From Companilactobacillus alimentarius DSM 20249 (GTDB taxonomy: Bacteria; Bacillota; Bacilli; Lactobacillales; Lactobacillaceae), in contig NZ_CP018867.1 in NCBI RefSeq assembly GCF_002849895.1, positions 2,232,001 to 2,296,000 on the forward strand: a DNA stretch of 64,000 bases, written 5' to 3'. This document shows, in pieces, positions 25,895 to 33,733 of the stretch. Numbering within the stretch: position 1 is the first letter of the stretch; every line of letters begins with the position of its first letter. The position numbers and the translations under genes were made by a program. The notes under the pieces are model-generated. The model searched no databases. It was not told where the DNA came from and worked only from the letters and a program-made list of their open reading frames with translations.

Positions 25895-26689
25895 TTAACC
25901 AAAATTTCCAGAAACGTAGTCCTCAGTAGCTTGCATTTTAGGATTGGTAAAGACATTAACAGTCTTATTGTATTCAATAATATGTCCCAAATGGAAAAAT
26001 GCCGTGTAATCGCTGATTCGCGAAGCCTGTTGTAAATTATGAGTGACAATAATAATGGAATAGTCTTTACTCAAATTTTTTAAAGTCTCTTCGATTTTAG
26101 AGGTTGAAATGGGATCTAAAGCACTAGCAGGCTCGTCTAAAAGCAAGATATCGGGACGCATAGCAATTGATCTGGCAATACAAAGTCTTTGTTGCTGACC
26201 ACCAGAAAGAGCTAAAGCACTTTTATTGAGATTGTCCTTTACTTCATCCCAAAGAGCAGCACTTTTAAGACTTGTTTCTAAACGTTCATTAAGTTCATTT
26301 TTATTAGTGATACCAGAATTCTTTAATGCAAAAGTAATATTTTCTTTAATTGATTTGGCAAAAGGATTTGGTCTTTGGAAAACCATTCCAATATGTTTTC
26401 TTACTTCATAAACGTTGATCTTATTCGAATTAATATCAACATTTCGATAAAGAATTTGACCATCAACTTGAGCAATTTTATCATTCATTCGATTTAAACA
26501 GCGTAGAAAAGTAGACTTGCCGGAACCAGATGCTCCTATCAACGAAGTTATTTTGAAACGTGGAAATTCTAAATTAGCATCAAAGATTGCATGGTTAGCA
26601 CCATAATGAACTTGTAAATCTTTAGTAGTTATAGCCTTCTCATCAGAAATAGCAGTGATATAGCGGTCACTTAAATTATATTGTTCCAA
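25895..26689 (-). CDS. pstB: Phosphate ABC transporter ATPase
   Basis: 264 aa. Walker A GASGSGKST, signature LSGGQQQR, Walker B LLLDEPASALDP, and the PstB-typical GMVFQRPNPFAKSI block. It energises phosphate uptake with PstA and PstC. The start is a TTG after GAGGAA; the gene follows pstA by 10 nt. It is the last gene of pstSCAB; no phoU is present in the window. Confidence 0.95.
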   Translation of the reverse strand: MEQYNLSDRYITAISDEKAITTKDLQVHYGANHAIFDANLEFPRFKITSLIGASGSGKSTFLRCLNRMNDKIAQVDGQILYRNVDINSNKINVYEVRKHIGMVFQRPNPFAKSIKENITFALKNSGITNKNELNERLETSLKSAALWDEVKDNLNKSALALSGGQQQRLCIARSIAMRPDILLLDEPASALDPISTSKIEETLKNLSKDYSIIIVTHNLQQASRISDYTAFFHLGHIIEYNKTVNVFTNPKMQATEDYVSGNFG

Positions 26690-26699
26690 AGCTGATTCC

Positions 26700-27587
26700 T
26701 CATTTCGTCGCAGTAATTTTTTTATAGAGTTTGTTTCCCAAGAATCGAGCTCCTAGGTTAAATATAAGAATCACGATAATCAACACTGCCGACGAAGCGC
26801 TGGAAATCAGATGTGCGTCTGGCGTGACGCTTTCAGTATTAACTTTCCAAATGTGGACGGCTAAAGTTTCGGCGGGGCGCATAGGATTTAGAAAGCTGGT
26901 ACTAGAAAAAACATTCCAATTACTATAGTCGACAGTTGGAGCGCTTTGACCAGCAGTATAAATTAAGGCGGCAGCTTCACCAAAGATTCTACCAGCACTT
27001 AAAATAAGTCCGGTTAAGATACCAGGTAAGGCGGCAGGAAGAATAATTTTAGTCGTTGCTTTCCAATTTGAAAGACCAAGCGAAATTCCGGCCTCTTTTT
27101 GTAGATTAGGAACGCTTCTAAGTGATTCTTCAATGTTTCTAGTTAAAAGTGGAAGATTGAAGAATGTTAAAGCAATAGCTCCAGACAAGATAGAAAATCC
27201 TAAATTCAACTTGATAACGAAAAGCAAATATCCAAATAGACCCACTACAACCGAAGGTAAAGAACTCAAAACCTCAACGCTGGTTCTGATTAAGTCAGTG
27301 AACCAATTGTCTGAAGCGTATTCGGATAAATAAATTCCAGCTCCTAAGGCGATTGGTAAGGAAACTATGATGGTTAGAACTAGTAAATATAGGGAATTAA
27401 ATAGTTGATCTCTAATTCCACCGCCAGAACTAAATGATTGGGCAGCTGTAGTTAAGAAGTGCCAAGAAATATCTGGGACACCGTTAAAGAGGATGTAACT
27501 GAGAATAGCAACTAATAATAAAATTACTAGAGTGACAATCGAATAAATTATGAAGCTAGCAATTTTGTCTATTTTTTTAGCATTCAT
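26700..27587 (-). CDS. pstA: Phosphate ABC transporter permease
   Basis: 295 aa, six helices, with the EAA-like loop (EAGISLGLSNWKATTKIILP) facing PstB. GAGAGGACG precedes the ATG, which lies right after the pstC stop. Forms the channel with PstC. Confidence 0.95.
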   Translation of the reverse strand: MNAKKIDKIASFIIYSIVTLVILLLVAILSYILFNGVPDISWHFLTTAAQSFSSGGGIRDQLFNSLYLLVLTIIVSLPIALGAGIYLSEYASDNWFTDLIRTSVEVLSSLPSVVVGLFGYLLFVIKLNLGFSILSGAIALTFFNLPLLTRNIEESLRSVPNLQKEAGISLGLSNWKATTKIILPAALPGILTGLILSAGRIFGEAAALIYTAGQSAPTVDYSNWNVFSSTSFLNPMRPAETLAVHIWKVNTESVTPDAHLISSASSAVLIIVILIFNLGARFLGNKLYKKITATK

Positions 27588-28505
27588 TTAAAAACGTCCT
27601 CTCTTTCCAATAAACTTAACGATTAAATTCAAAATCAACGACATCAGTAAAAGAATCAAAGCCAAGGACCACAAAGCGTTATTGGGTAAAGTTCCCATGA
27701 CTGTGTTTCCAATATCGGTTGTTAATTTACTTGTTAATGTTGAAGCTGGTGAAATTAAATTTTTGGGCATCAAAGCTGCATTACCGATAACCATTTGAAC
27801 GGCTAAAGCTTCACCAAAAGCTCGAGCCATACCGAAGATGATAGCAGTTAATAACCCAGGAATTGCAGCTCGAAGTACCACCTTATAGATAGTTTGCCAT
27901 CTGGTAGCACCTAGAGCCAAGGAAGCCTGACGGTAATAAAGAGGAACAGATTTTAGACTGTCGACCGACAAAGAGGTTATAGTTGGTAAAATCATTACGA
28001 AGAGAACCAAAGTACCAGATAAAATTCCAAAACCGGTACCGCCAAAAATGTTACGAATGAAAGGTACTACGACAGACAAGCCGATGAAACCATAGACTAC
28101 TGAGGGAATACCAACCAATAATTCGATGACCGGCTGTAGAATTTTACTGCCATTTTTACTGGAAAACTCCGACATAAATATGGCGACACCAATGGCAAAA
28201 GGAGTTGCGATTAAGGCAGCCAGAAGTGTCACGCTAAATGACGTAACGATCATAGGCAAAGCTCCAACATCGGGATGTCCCTTAGCATCTAAAGCTCCAG
28301 GGTTCCAATTAGTTGTAGTTAGGAAATCAAATACATTAACTTTGTCTTTTGTAAATGTTGCTAGACCTTTTGAAGCAATGAAATAAAGAATACATGTAAC
28401 TAAGAGAATAATTAAACCGATACATAAATAACAAATTCCCTTGCCAAAGTAATCTTGAAAGGTGGCTTTGGATTTCGTTTGTAGTTGTTTTTGAATATTA
28501 TCCAT
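27588..28505 (-). CDS. pstC: Phosphate ABC transporter permease
   Basis: 305 aa, six helices after a polar N terminus, with the EAA loop (QASLALGATRWQTIYKVVL). AGGAGTGA lies before the ATG. It is separated from pstS by a hairpin, then directly abuts pstA. Confidence 0.95.
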   Translation of the reverse strand: MDNIQKQLQTKSKATFQDYFGKGICYLCIGLIILLVTCILYFIASKGLATFTKDKVNVFDFLTTTNWNPGALDAKGHPDVGALPMIVTSFSVTLLAALIATPFAIGVAIFMSEFSSKNGSKILQPVIELLVGIPSVVYGFIGLSVVVPFIRNIFGGTGFGILSGTLVLFVMILPTITSLSVDSLKSVPLYYRQASLALGATRWQTIYKVVLRAAIPGLLTAIIFGMARAFGEALAVQMVIGNAALMPKNLISPASTLTSKLTTDIGNTVMGTLPNNALWSLALILLLMSLILNLIVKFIGKRGRF

Positions 28506-28524
28506 AGGGAATCACTCCTGTATA

Positions 28525-28569
28525 TAAAAAAAGGAACTTCGACCAAGATTTTACTGGCTTGAAGTTCCT
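28525..28569 (-). terminator. Intercistronic hairpin between pstS and pstC
   Basis: AGGAACTTC (28561-28569 complement) and GAAGTTCC pair across a 20-nt loop and, on the minus strand, lead into seven Ts. A leaky terminator here would give more PstS than permease, as is common for binding-protein operons, or protect the pstS 3' end. Confidence 0.7.
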
Positions 28570-28577
28570 CTAGTTGT

Positions 28578-29486
28578 TTATTTAGAACTAACTGTTCCTT
28601 TAGAATCTTTTTGAACCTTCATATTATGGATACTAATGTATCCCATGTCTTTAACTAATGATTTTTGAACGTCATCTGAATTCATGTAATTTAAGAATTT
28701 AGCAGCGGCACCTTTAGCAGTACCATTTGTATACATATGTTCATATGACCAGATTTTCCATTTGTTGTTTTCAACGTTGTTGTCAGTAGGTTTAATATTG
28801 TCGATTGAAATTGGTTGAATCTTGTCATTAATGTATGAAAATGCTAAGTAACTCACTGCACCAGGTGTACTTTCAACGATTTTTTGAACAGTACCATTTG
28901 AATCTTGTTCTTGTGATTTAACAGCTTCAGCACCTTTTAGTACAGCAGCTTCAAAAGTTGCACGTGTACCACTACCCTTAGCACGATTGACAACAGTGAT
29001 CTTTTCATCTTTGCCGCCAACTTCTTTCCAATTAGTGATCTTACCAGTAAAGATTTTTTTAACTTGATCCATTGTAAGGTTCTTTACATTAGTATCTTTG
29101 TTAACAACTGGTGCCATACCAACAACGGCAACCTTATGGTCCGTTAGCTTTTTAGCGTCGACACCTTGTTTTTCTTCAGCAAAGATATCAGAGTTACCAA
29201 TAGTTACAGATTTATCTTGTACTTGACTTAGACCAGTACCAGAACCTCCACCTTGAACTGTGATATTAACTTTACTGTTCTTCTTTTGGAAATTAGTAGC
29301 AGCTTTTTCAACAAGTGGTTGTAAAGCAGTTGAGCCAACTGCCGTGATTTTGCCGGAAGTTTCACTGTTATTATTTCCTTTAGACGCAGCAGAAGATTCT
29401 TTACTGCTACTGTTTCCACATCCAGTTAAAACTAACATCAATGCTGCTAGTCCCATTACTAATGAGATAATAGTTTTCTTTTTCAT
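28578..29486 (-). CDS. pstS: Phosphate-binding lipoprotein
   Basis: 302 aa. Signal peptide with lipobox LTGC at residues ~20-23, then a Ser/Asn-rich linker and the PstS fold (ITAVGSTALQPLVEKAA, GGGSGTGLSQV, NRAKGSGTRATFE phosphate contacts). It captures phosphate outside the cell and delivers it to PstCAB. AGGGGC precedes the ATG, and an array of Pho-type boxes lies ~70 bp upstream. Confidence 0.95.
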   Translation of the reverse strand: MKKKTIISLVMGLAALMLVLTGCGNSSSKESSAASKGNNNSETSGKITAVGSTALQPLVEKAATNFQKKNSKVNITVQGGGSGTGLSQVQDKSVTIGNSDIFAEEKQGVDAKKLTDHKVAVVGMAPVVNKDTNVKNLTMDQVKKIFTGKITNWKEVGGKDEKITVVNRAKGSGTRATFEAAVLKGAEAVKSQEQDSNGTVQKIVESTPGAVSYLAFSYINDKIQPISIDNIKPTDNNVENNKWKIWSYEHMYTNGTAKGAAAKFLNYMNSDDVQKSLVKDMGYISIHNMKVQKDSKGTVSSK

Positions 29487-29541
29487 TTCTCAAGCCCCTA
29501 TTCAAAGTCGTATTGATAAAATCATTTATCGAACACTTTTA

Positions 29542-29595
29542 AATATAGAGGGGGTGTGTATATTTAATGTTTATTTAATGTAAAGATTTTGTAAA
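29542..29595 (-). promoter_or_regulatory. pst promoter with four 11-bp-spaced Pho boxes
   Basis: Reading the minus strand: TTTACA (29590-29595), TTTACA (29579-29584), TAAACA (29568-29573), TATACA (29557-29562), each exactly 11 bp apart, then 9 nt and TATATT (29542-29547) as -10. This is the direct-repeat layout of PhoP-type OmpR regulators in Firmicutes. Confidence 0.8.
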
Positions 29596-29870
29596 GTTGA
29601 CAATAAAATATACATTTACTTAGTAGACTGAGTTTTGTAAAGGTGCTTAAGAGAAGGAGCCACTATTACAAAAATTGTATTTGGGTATATTGAAATACAA
29701 TGGATGAAATTGTCTTTGTAAATGACCTACTTAATTTTCATTGTTATAATCAAAATGTTAAGTGGCTGTTATTAGTTTTGTTAAGAAAATTTACCTTTTC
29801 TAAACTTTTTAATATTGTAGAGTTTTCATTTCTTTACAATACTAAATGACCGGAAGGAAGTAGAGATAGG
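29596..29870. promoter_or_regulatory. Divergent intergenic region with regulator promoter
   Basis: Contains a likely promoter for the regulator gene: ATGACC (29722-29727), 17 bp, TATAAT (29745-29750). A loose inverted repeat (ATATTGTA near 29812 and TTACAATA near 29835) lies in the leader. One further TGTAAA (29636-29641) is out of phase with the pst array. Confidence 0.5.
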
Positions 29871-30611
29871 ATGCAACCGCTAGTATTGTTGAGTAATAAG
29901 CTACCGCTTTTTATTGAGATCAATGGTTATTTTAATAATCAGGGATGGTTTATCAGAAATGTAACCGATCCAAATGAAGTTGAAAAACTGGTTGAAAATG
30001 AGGGCGCCTCTGGTTTACTCTGGGATTCATCAATTACCAGTATGAGTCAATCATTAAGAATACTGAAATCGTTGCGTAATAAGATTTCGGGACCAATTAT
30101 CGTTTTAGCACCAGCTAAAGATAAGAAAAAACGGTCACTTTTTTATAATATTAATATAGATAGTTTCATTACTAGACCATTTGAATATCCGGAATTAGTA
30201 GCTAAGGTAAAGCAATTATTTTGGGTTTACGATCGTTTTTCTATTACAAATGATTTAAAAAAAGGTAAAAAGCAGGAATATCGAACTGAAACAGTCAAAT
30301 ATAACGATATTGTAATTGATTTTAAGCACTATAAGGTCACACACCGTGGCTATGATATTGGATTAACGCCAAAAGAATTCAGTCTGTTTTGGTATTTAGT
30401 TCAACATCGTGGAAAGGTTTTAAGTCGCGATCAACTATTAGAAGGAGTCTGGGGATATGATTCGACGGGCTCGAGTCGAACGGTTGATATTCACATTAGT
30501 CATTTAAGAGATAAACTAGCAGAGAAATCTGCAACAAAAGATTGCATTAAAACAGTACGTGGTTTTGGCTATGTGTTGGACAATCAATATCCATTGGTTT
30601 CAGAAAAGTAA
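29871..30611 (+). CDS. OmpR/PhoB-family response regulator with degenerate receiver
   Basis: 246 aa. The C-terminal winged helix (residues ~145-240) is standard: GLTPKEFSLFWYLVQHRGKVLSRDQLLEGVWGYD recognition region split over helices, ending TVRGFGYVLD. The N-terminal receiver lacks the usual acidic pair at its first strand (VLLSNK instead of VVDDE) and has Arg102-Pro in place of the Lys-Pro switch, though Asp52 remains. Phosphorylation is therefore doubtful. No histidine kinase is adjacent. Divergent position beside pst and its Pho boxes make it the likely regulator of that promoter. Confidence 0.85.
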   Translation: MQPLVLLSNKLPLFIEINGYFNNQGWFIRNVTDPNEVEKLVENEGASGLLWDSSITSMSQSLRILKSLRNKISGPIIVLAPAKDKKKRSLFYNINIDSFITRPFEYPELVAKVKQLFWVYDRFSITNDLKKGKKQEYRTETVKYNDIVIDFKHYKVTHRGYDIGLTPKEFSLFWYLVQHRGKVLSRDQLLEGVWGYDSTGSSRTVDIHISHLRDKLAEKSATKDCIKTVRGFGYVLDNQYPLVSEK

Positions 30612-30646
30612 TTAATATAACGTAATTTTTTTAGTTTCAGACATAA

Positions 30647-30692
30647 AAAAGAGTTGTACTAACTGATTATTTTCAGATAGTACAACTCTTTT
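30647..30692. terminator. Bidirectional terminator
   Basis: AAAAGAGTTGTACTA and its exact complement flank a 16-nt loop between the convergent regulator and ATPase genes. Confidence 0.9.
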
Positions 30693-30698
30693 GCTTTG

Positions 30699-33353
30699 TT
30701 ATTTTTGAAGTTTAATTCTAATTAATTTGTCAATTTCGGTAACTACCAGAACAATTGCTCCAGCTGCGATAGCGAGTCCCCATTCAGACAAGGAGATGGC
30801 TCCCGTTGAGAAGATGTCTTGCATGAAAGGTACATAAGTTAGAAATAGTTGGAGCAATAACATTAATCCAACGAAAATAAAAACTTTTGAATTGGAGAAT
30901 AGTTCTTTGGATAATGCTAATTTTGGAGTTCTGATATTAAATAGGTAGAAAATCTTACCGATAATCAATGTATTGACCATAGTTGTACTTGAGATTACTT
31001 CACCAACACCTAAATTATTAAGATAAGTGTCGATGACTAAGCTGACCGCAGCAATTAAGATTGCTACATAGGTCATTTGAAAAACGTCGTGGCGGTTCAT
31101 TAATCTACTACCAGTTTTTCGTGGTGGTCGATCCATGATTCCTTCTTCAGCGGGTTCAAAAATTAGAGCAAATTGAATCGTGATAGCCGAAACCATATTG
31201 ATCCACAACAATTGTGTCGGTTGCAAGGGAATTTCTTGCCTAGTCAAAATAGCGTAGGCTACGATGAGACCTTCAGAAAAGGAAATCGGCAAGAGATACA
31301 GAATACTTTTCTTAATGTTATCAAAGATACGGCGTCCTTCTTTAATAGCCGAGGACATGGTTGCAAAATTATCATCTGTTAAGATCATATCGGCAGAGTC
31401 CTTAGCAACGTCAGTTCCTTTGATACCCATAGCCACACCAATATCAGCCTTCTTTAAAGCAGGGGCATCATTGACACCGTCGCCAGTCATTGCTGTAACT
31501 TTATTATCCTTTTGTAAAGCGTCGATAATTTCTAGTTTGTTACTAGGTGTTGTACGAGCGAAAACCTGATTCTTATTGGCAGCAACAATTTTTTCGTCAT
31601 CTGAGAGAGAATCCCACTGCGTACCAGTAATAGCATTGATCTCGTCAGCCAAACCAAGTTTTTTACCGATTGATTTAGCGGTAATAGCATTGTCCCCAGT
31701 GATCATTTTAACCTCGACCCCGGCGCTTCTCATAACTTTCAATGATTCAATTACTTCTTCACGTGGTGGGTCAATGATAGCAACTAACCCTAAGAAATTA
31801 AGTCCATCGACAATCATTTCCTGAGTTACGGTATCGGTATTGTCAGGCTCCTTTTCATAACCTACCGCGATAACACGTTTACCTTCTTTAGAAAAAGCCT
31901 CAACTTTATTTAACCAATAATCGTAATCAAAATTTTTATCTTGAAGTCGAGCCATATCCAATAATTTATCAGGGGCACCTTTTACAAAAAGAATCCGTTC
32001 GTCTTGCTCGTTTTTAACAAGTTTAGCGATATATCGGTAATCTGAATCAAAAGGTAAAATGTCGACTTCTTCAAATGAGTCAGCTTGACCATAAGGAAAA
32101 ACTTTATGATAGAGAGTTAAGAAAGCACCGTCAGTAGGTTCACCACTAATAATCCATTGATTATTTTCATGATGTAACTCGGTATCATTAGCGTAATAGC
32201 CACCCTGTAAAAGTAGTTTTAATTTAGATGTCATCTTTACAGGTTGACCATGGTCAGTAATTTCTCCACTTGGTTCATAGCCCGTTCCACTAACTTGTAA
32301 TTCTAAGTCATCAACTAGAATATCGGTGACAGTCATTTCATTCTTAGTTAAAGTACCAGTTTTATCAGTTGCTACAACGTCAACGGAACCTAAAGTTTCA
32401 ACGGCAGGTAAAGTTTTGACGATCGTATGTTGTTTCTTAGCCATGTCACTAACACCCTTGGCTAGAATAACTGAGGTGGTAGCAGGCATACCTTCAGGAA
32501 TCGCACCAACCATCATTGCTACAACAGCTAAGGCTAGAACTGGTAGGGCATAGGTGTCAAAAATCAAACCAACGATAAAAATCAAGATTGAGGCGGCTAC
32601 GATAAAATACGAGACCTTTGTTCCTAGACCATCAATAATTTGCATCAATGGAGTCTTTCTTTGTTTAACGGAACTAACTTCAGTAGAAATTTTACCAATC
32701 TCAGTATCGGAAGCTGTGGCGATAACTAGTCCACTACCACTACCATTAGTGACCGCTGTTGAGGCAAAAGCCATATTAGTCTGTTCGGCTAGTGGAATAT
32801 TTTCATCAGTTAGTTTATCCGCAATTTTTTCAACCGAATTGGCTTCACCCGTCAAAGCTGATTCTTGAATACGGAGATTATCCGAATCAATGATTCTAAG
32901 GTCAGCGGGAACATTGTCACCGGCTTCTAAGAAAACTGTATCGCCAACGACTAATTCTTCGGCTGGAACATCTTTTCTTTTGCCATCTCGATAAACAGTC
33001 GCTTCGATTGATAGCATTTGTTTGATTTTTTCCAGAGCATCAGAGGCGTTAGCTTCTTGATAATATCCGATAATTGCATTGATCACGATTACTAATCCAA
33101 TAATAATTGAATCGGAATAATGTCCCATCAATAAGGTGATAATGGTAGATGCAATCAACACATAGATAACCATATTGTTAAATTGACGAATAAACATCTT
33201 CCATTTAGGTGTTTTTTGAGATTCTAATTTATTAGGACCATTTTCCTGCAGACGTTTTTTAGCTTCGGTTGCAGTTAGTCCAGTTTTAAATTCATTTGTG
33301 TTATATGTTTCTTTTAATTTTTCAAAGCCTAGTTGATATGATTTAGGTTTCAA
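30699..33353 (-). CDS. P-type cation ATPase (PIIA, Ca2+/Mn2+ type)
   Basis: 884 aa, about ten helices, with a complete P-type core: LTGEANSVEK (actuator), DKTGTLTKNEMT (phosphorylated Asp), KGAPDKLL (nucleotide site), GDGVNDAPALKKADIGVAMG hinge. The C-terminal six helices include a conserved NMVSAITIQFAL-type region. Would export Ca2+ or Mn2+. Start is TTG behind AAAGGAGATGTAAA. A ~130-nt leader with a hairpin precedes it, hinting at RNA-level control. Ion preference is not provable here. Confidence 0.88.
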   Translation of the reverse strand: MKPKSYQLGFEKLKETYNTNEFKTGLTATEAKKRLQENGPNKLESQKTPKWKMFIRQFNNMVIYVLIASTIITLLMGHYSDSIIIGLVIVINAIIGYYQEANASDALEKIKQMLSIEATVYRDGKRKDVPAEELVVGDTVFLEAGDNVPADLRIIDSDNLRIQESALTGEANSVEKIADKLTDENIPLAEQTNMAFASTAVTNGSGSGLVIATASDTEIGKISTEVSSVKQRKTPLMQIIDGLGTKVSYFIVAASILIFIVGLIFDTYALPVLALAVVAMMVGAIPEGMPATTSVILAKGVSDMAKKQHTIVKTLPAVETLGSVDVVATDKTGTLTKNEMTVTDILVDDLELQVSGTGYEPSGEITDHGQPVKMTSKLKLLLQGGYYANDTELHHENNQWIISGEPTDGAFLTLYHKVFPYGQADSFEEVDILPFDSDYRYIAKLVKNEQDERILFVKGAPDKLLDMARLQDKNFDYDYWLNKVEAFSKEGKRVIAVGYEKEPDNTDTVTQEMIVDGLNFLGLVAIIDPPREEVIESLKVMRSAGVEVKMITGDNAITAKSIGKKLGLADEINAITGTQWDSLSDDEKIVAANKNQVFARTTPSNKLEIIDALQKDNKVTAMTGDGVNDAPALKKADIGVAMGIKGTDVAKDSADMILTDDNFATMSSAIKEGRRIFDNIKKSILYLLPISFSEGLIVAYAILTRQEIPLQPTQLLWINMVSAITIQFALIFEPAEEGIMDRPPRKTGSRLMNRHDVFQMTYVAILIAAVSLVIDTYLNNLGVGEVISSTTMVNTLIIGKIFYLFNIRTPKLALSKELFSNSKVFIFVGLMLLLQLFLTYVPFMQDIFSTGAISLSEWGLAIAAGAIVLVVTEIDKLIRIKLQK

Positions 33354-33379
33354 TTTACATCTCCTTTAATTTTAGGGTT

Positions 33380-33518
33380 AAAAAAAGCGCATTGCTTAAT
33401 AGTAATGTGCACACTCAGCTCAAAATTCGATGTAAGAAATATATAAGATGTGTTTTCAGTAAAGTTCACTCCCTCGTATAGTAGTAATAAAGATATCAGG
33501 AATCCTATATCATGTCAA
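33380..33518 (-). promoter_or_regulatory. Promoter and ~130-nt leader of the P-type ATPase
   Basis: On the minus strand TTGACA (33513-33518) and TATCTT (33490-33495) have a 17-bp spacer. The leader ends with a hairpin at 33387-33410 (eight pairs, two A-C mismatches) followed by a T-run, 30 nt before the start. The G/A-rich GAGGGAGTGAACTTTACTG stretch lies early in the leader. It could be a metal-sensing attenuator, but I could not match the yybP-ykoY consensus. Confidence 0.45.
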
Positions 33519-33565
33519 TATTAAAGAAATAGTTAAATTCTTCTAATATTTTACAAATAGTATAG

Positions 33566-33682
33566 TTGGAGTATACCAATTTACTAATAGTCTAGTCCAT
33601 TATAATAAATGTAAGCGATTAATAAACTTTCATTTAAATATTTATAATAGTTTGTTGTTGCAGTATTGGATGTATACCAGTA
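33566..33682 (+). promoter_or_regulatory. Two candidate operators upstream of the EIICBA gene
   Basis: TTGGAGTATACCAA (33566-33579) and ATTGGATGTATACCAGT (33665-33681) share TTGG and TATACCA arms, about 100 bp apart, within the 350-bp region before the PTS gene. They look like sites for a GntR-type sugar regulator. The rest of this intergenic stretch is AT-rich with no gene. Confidence 0.4.
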
Positions 33683-33733
33683 TCATTAGTTTTGTTATAA
33701 ATGTTCTATTCGTATAAGGAGGAAAATAGGAAA

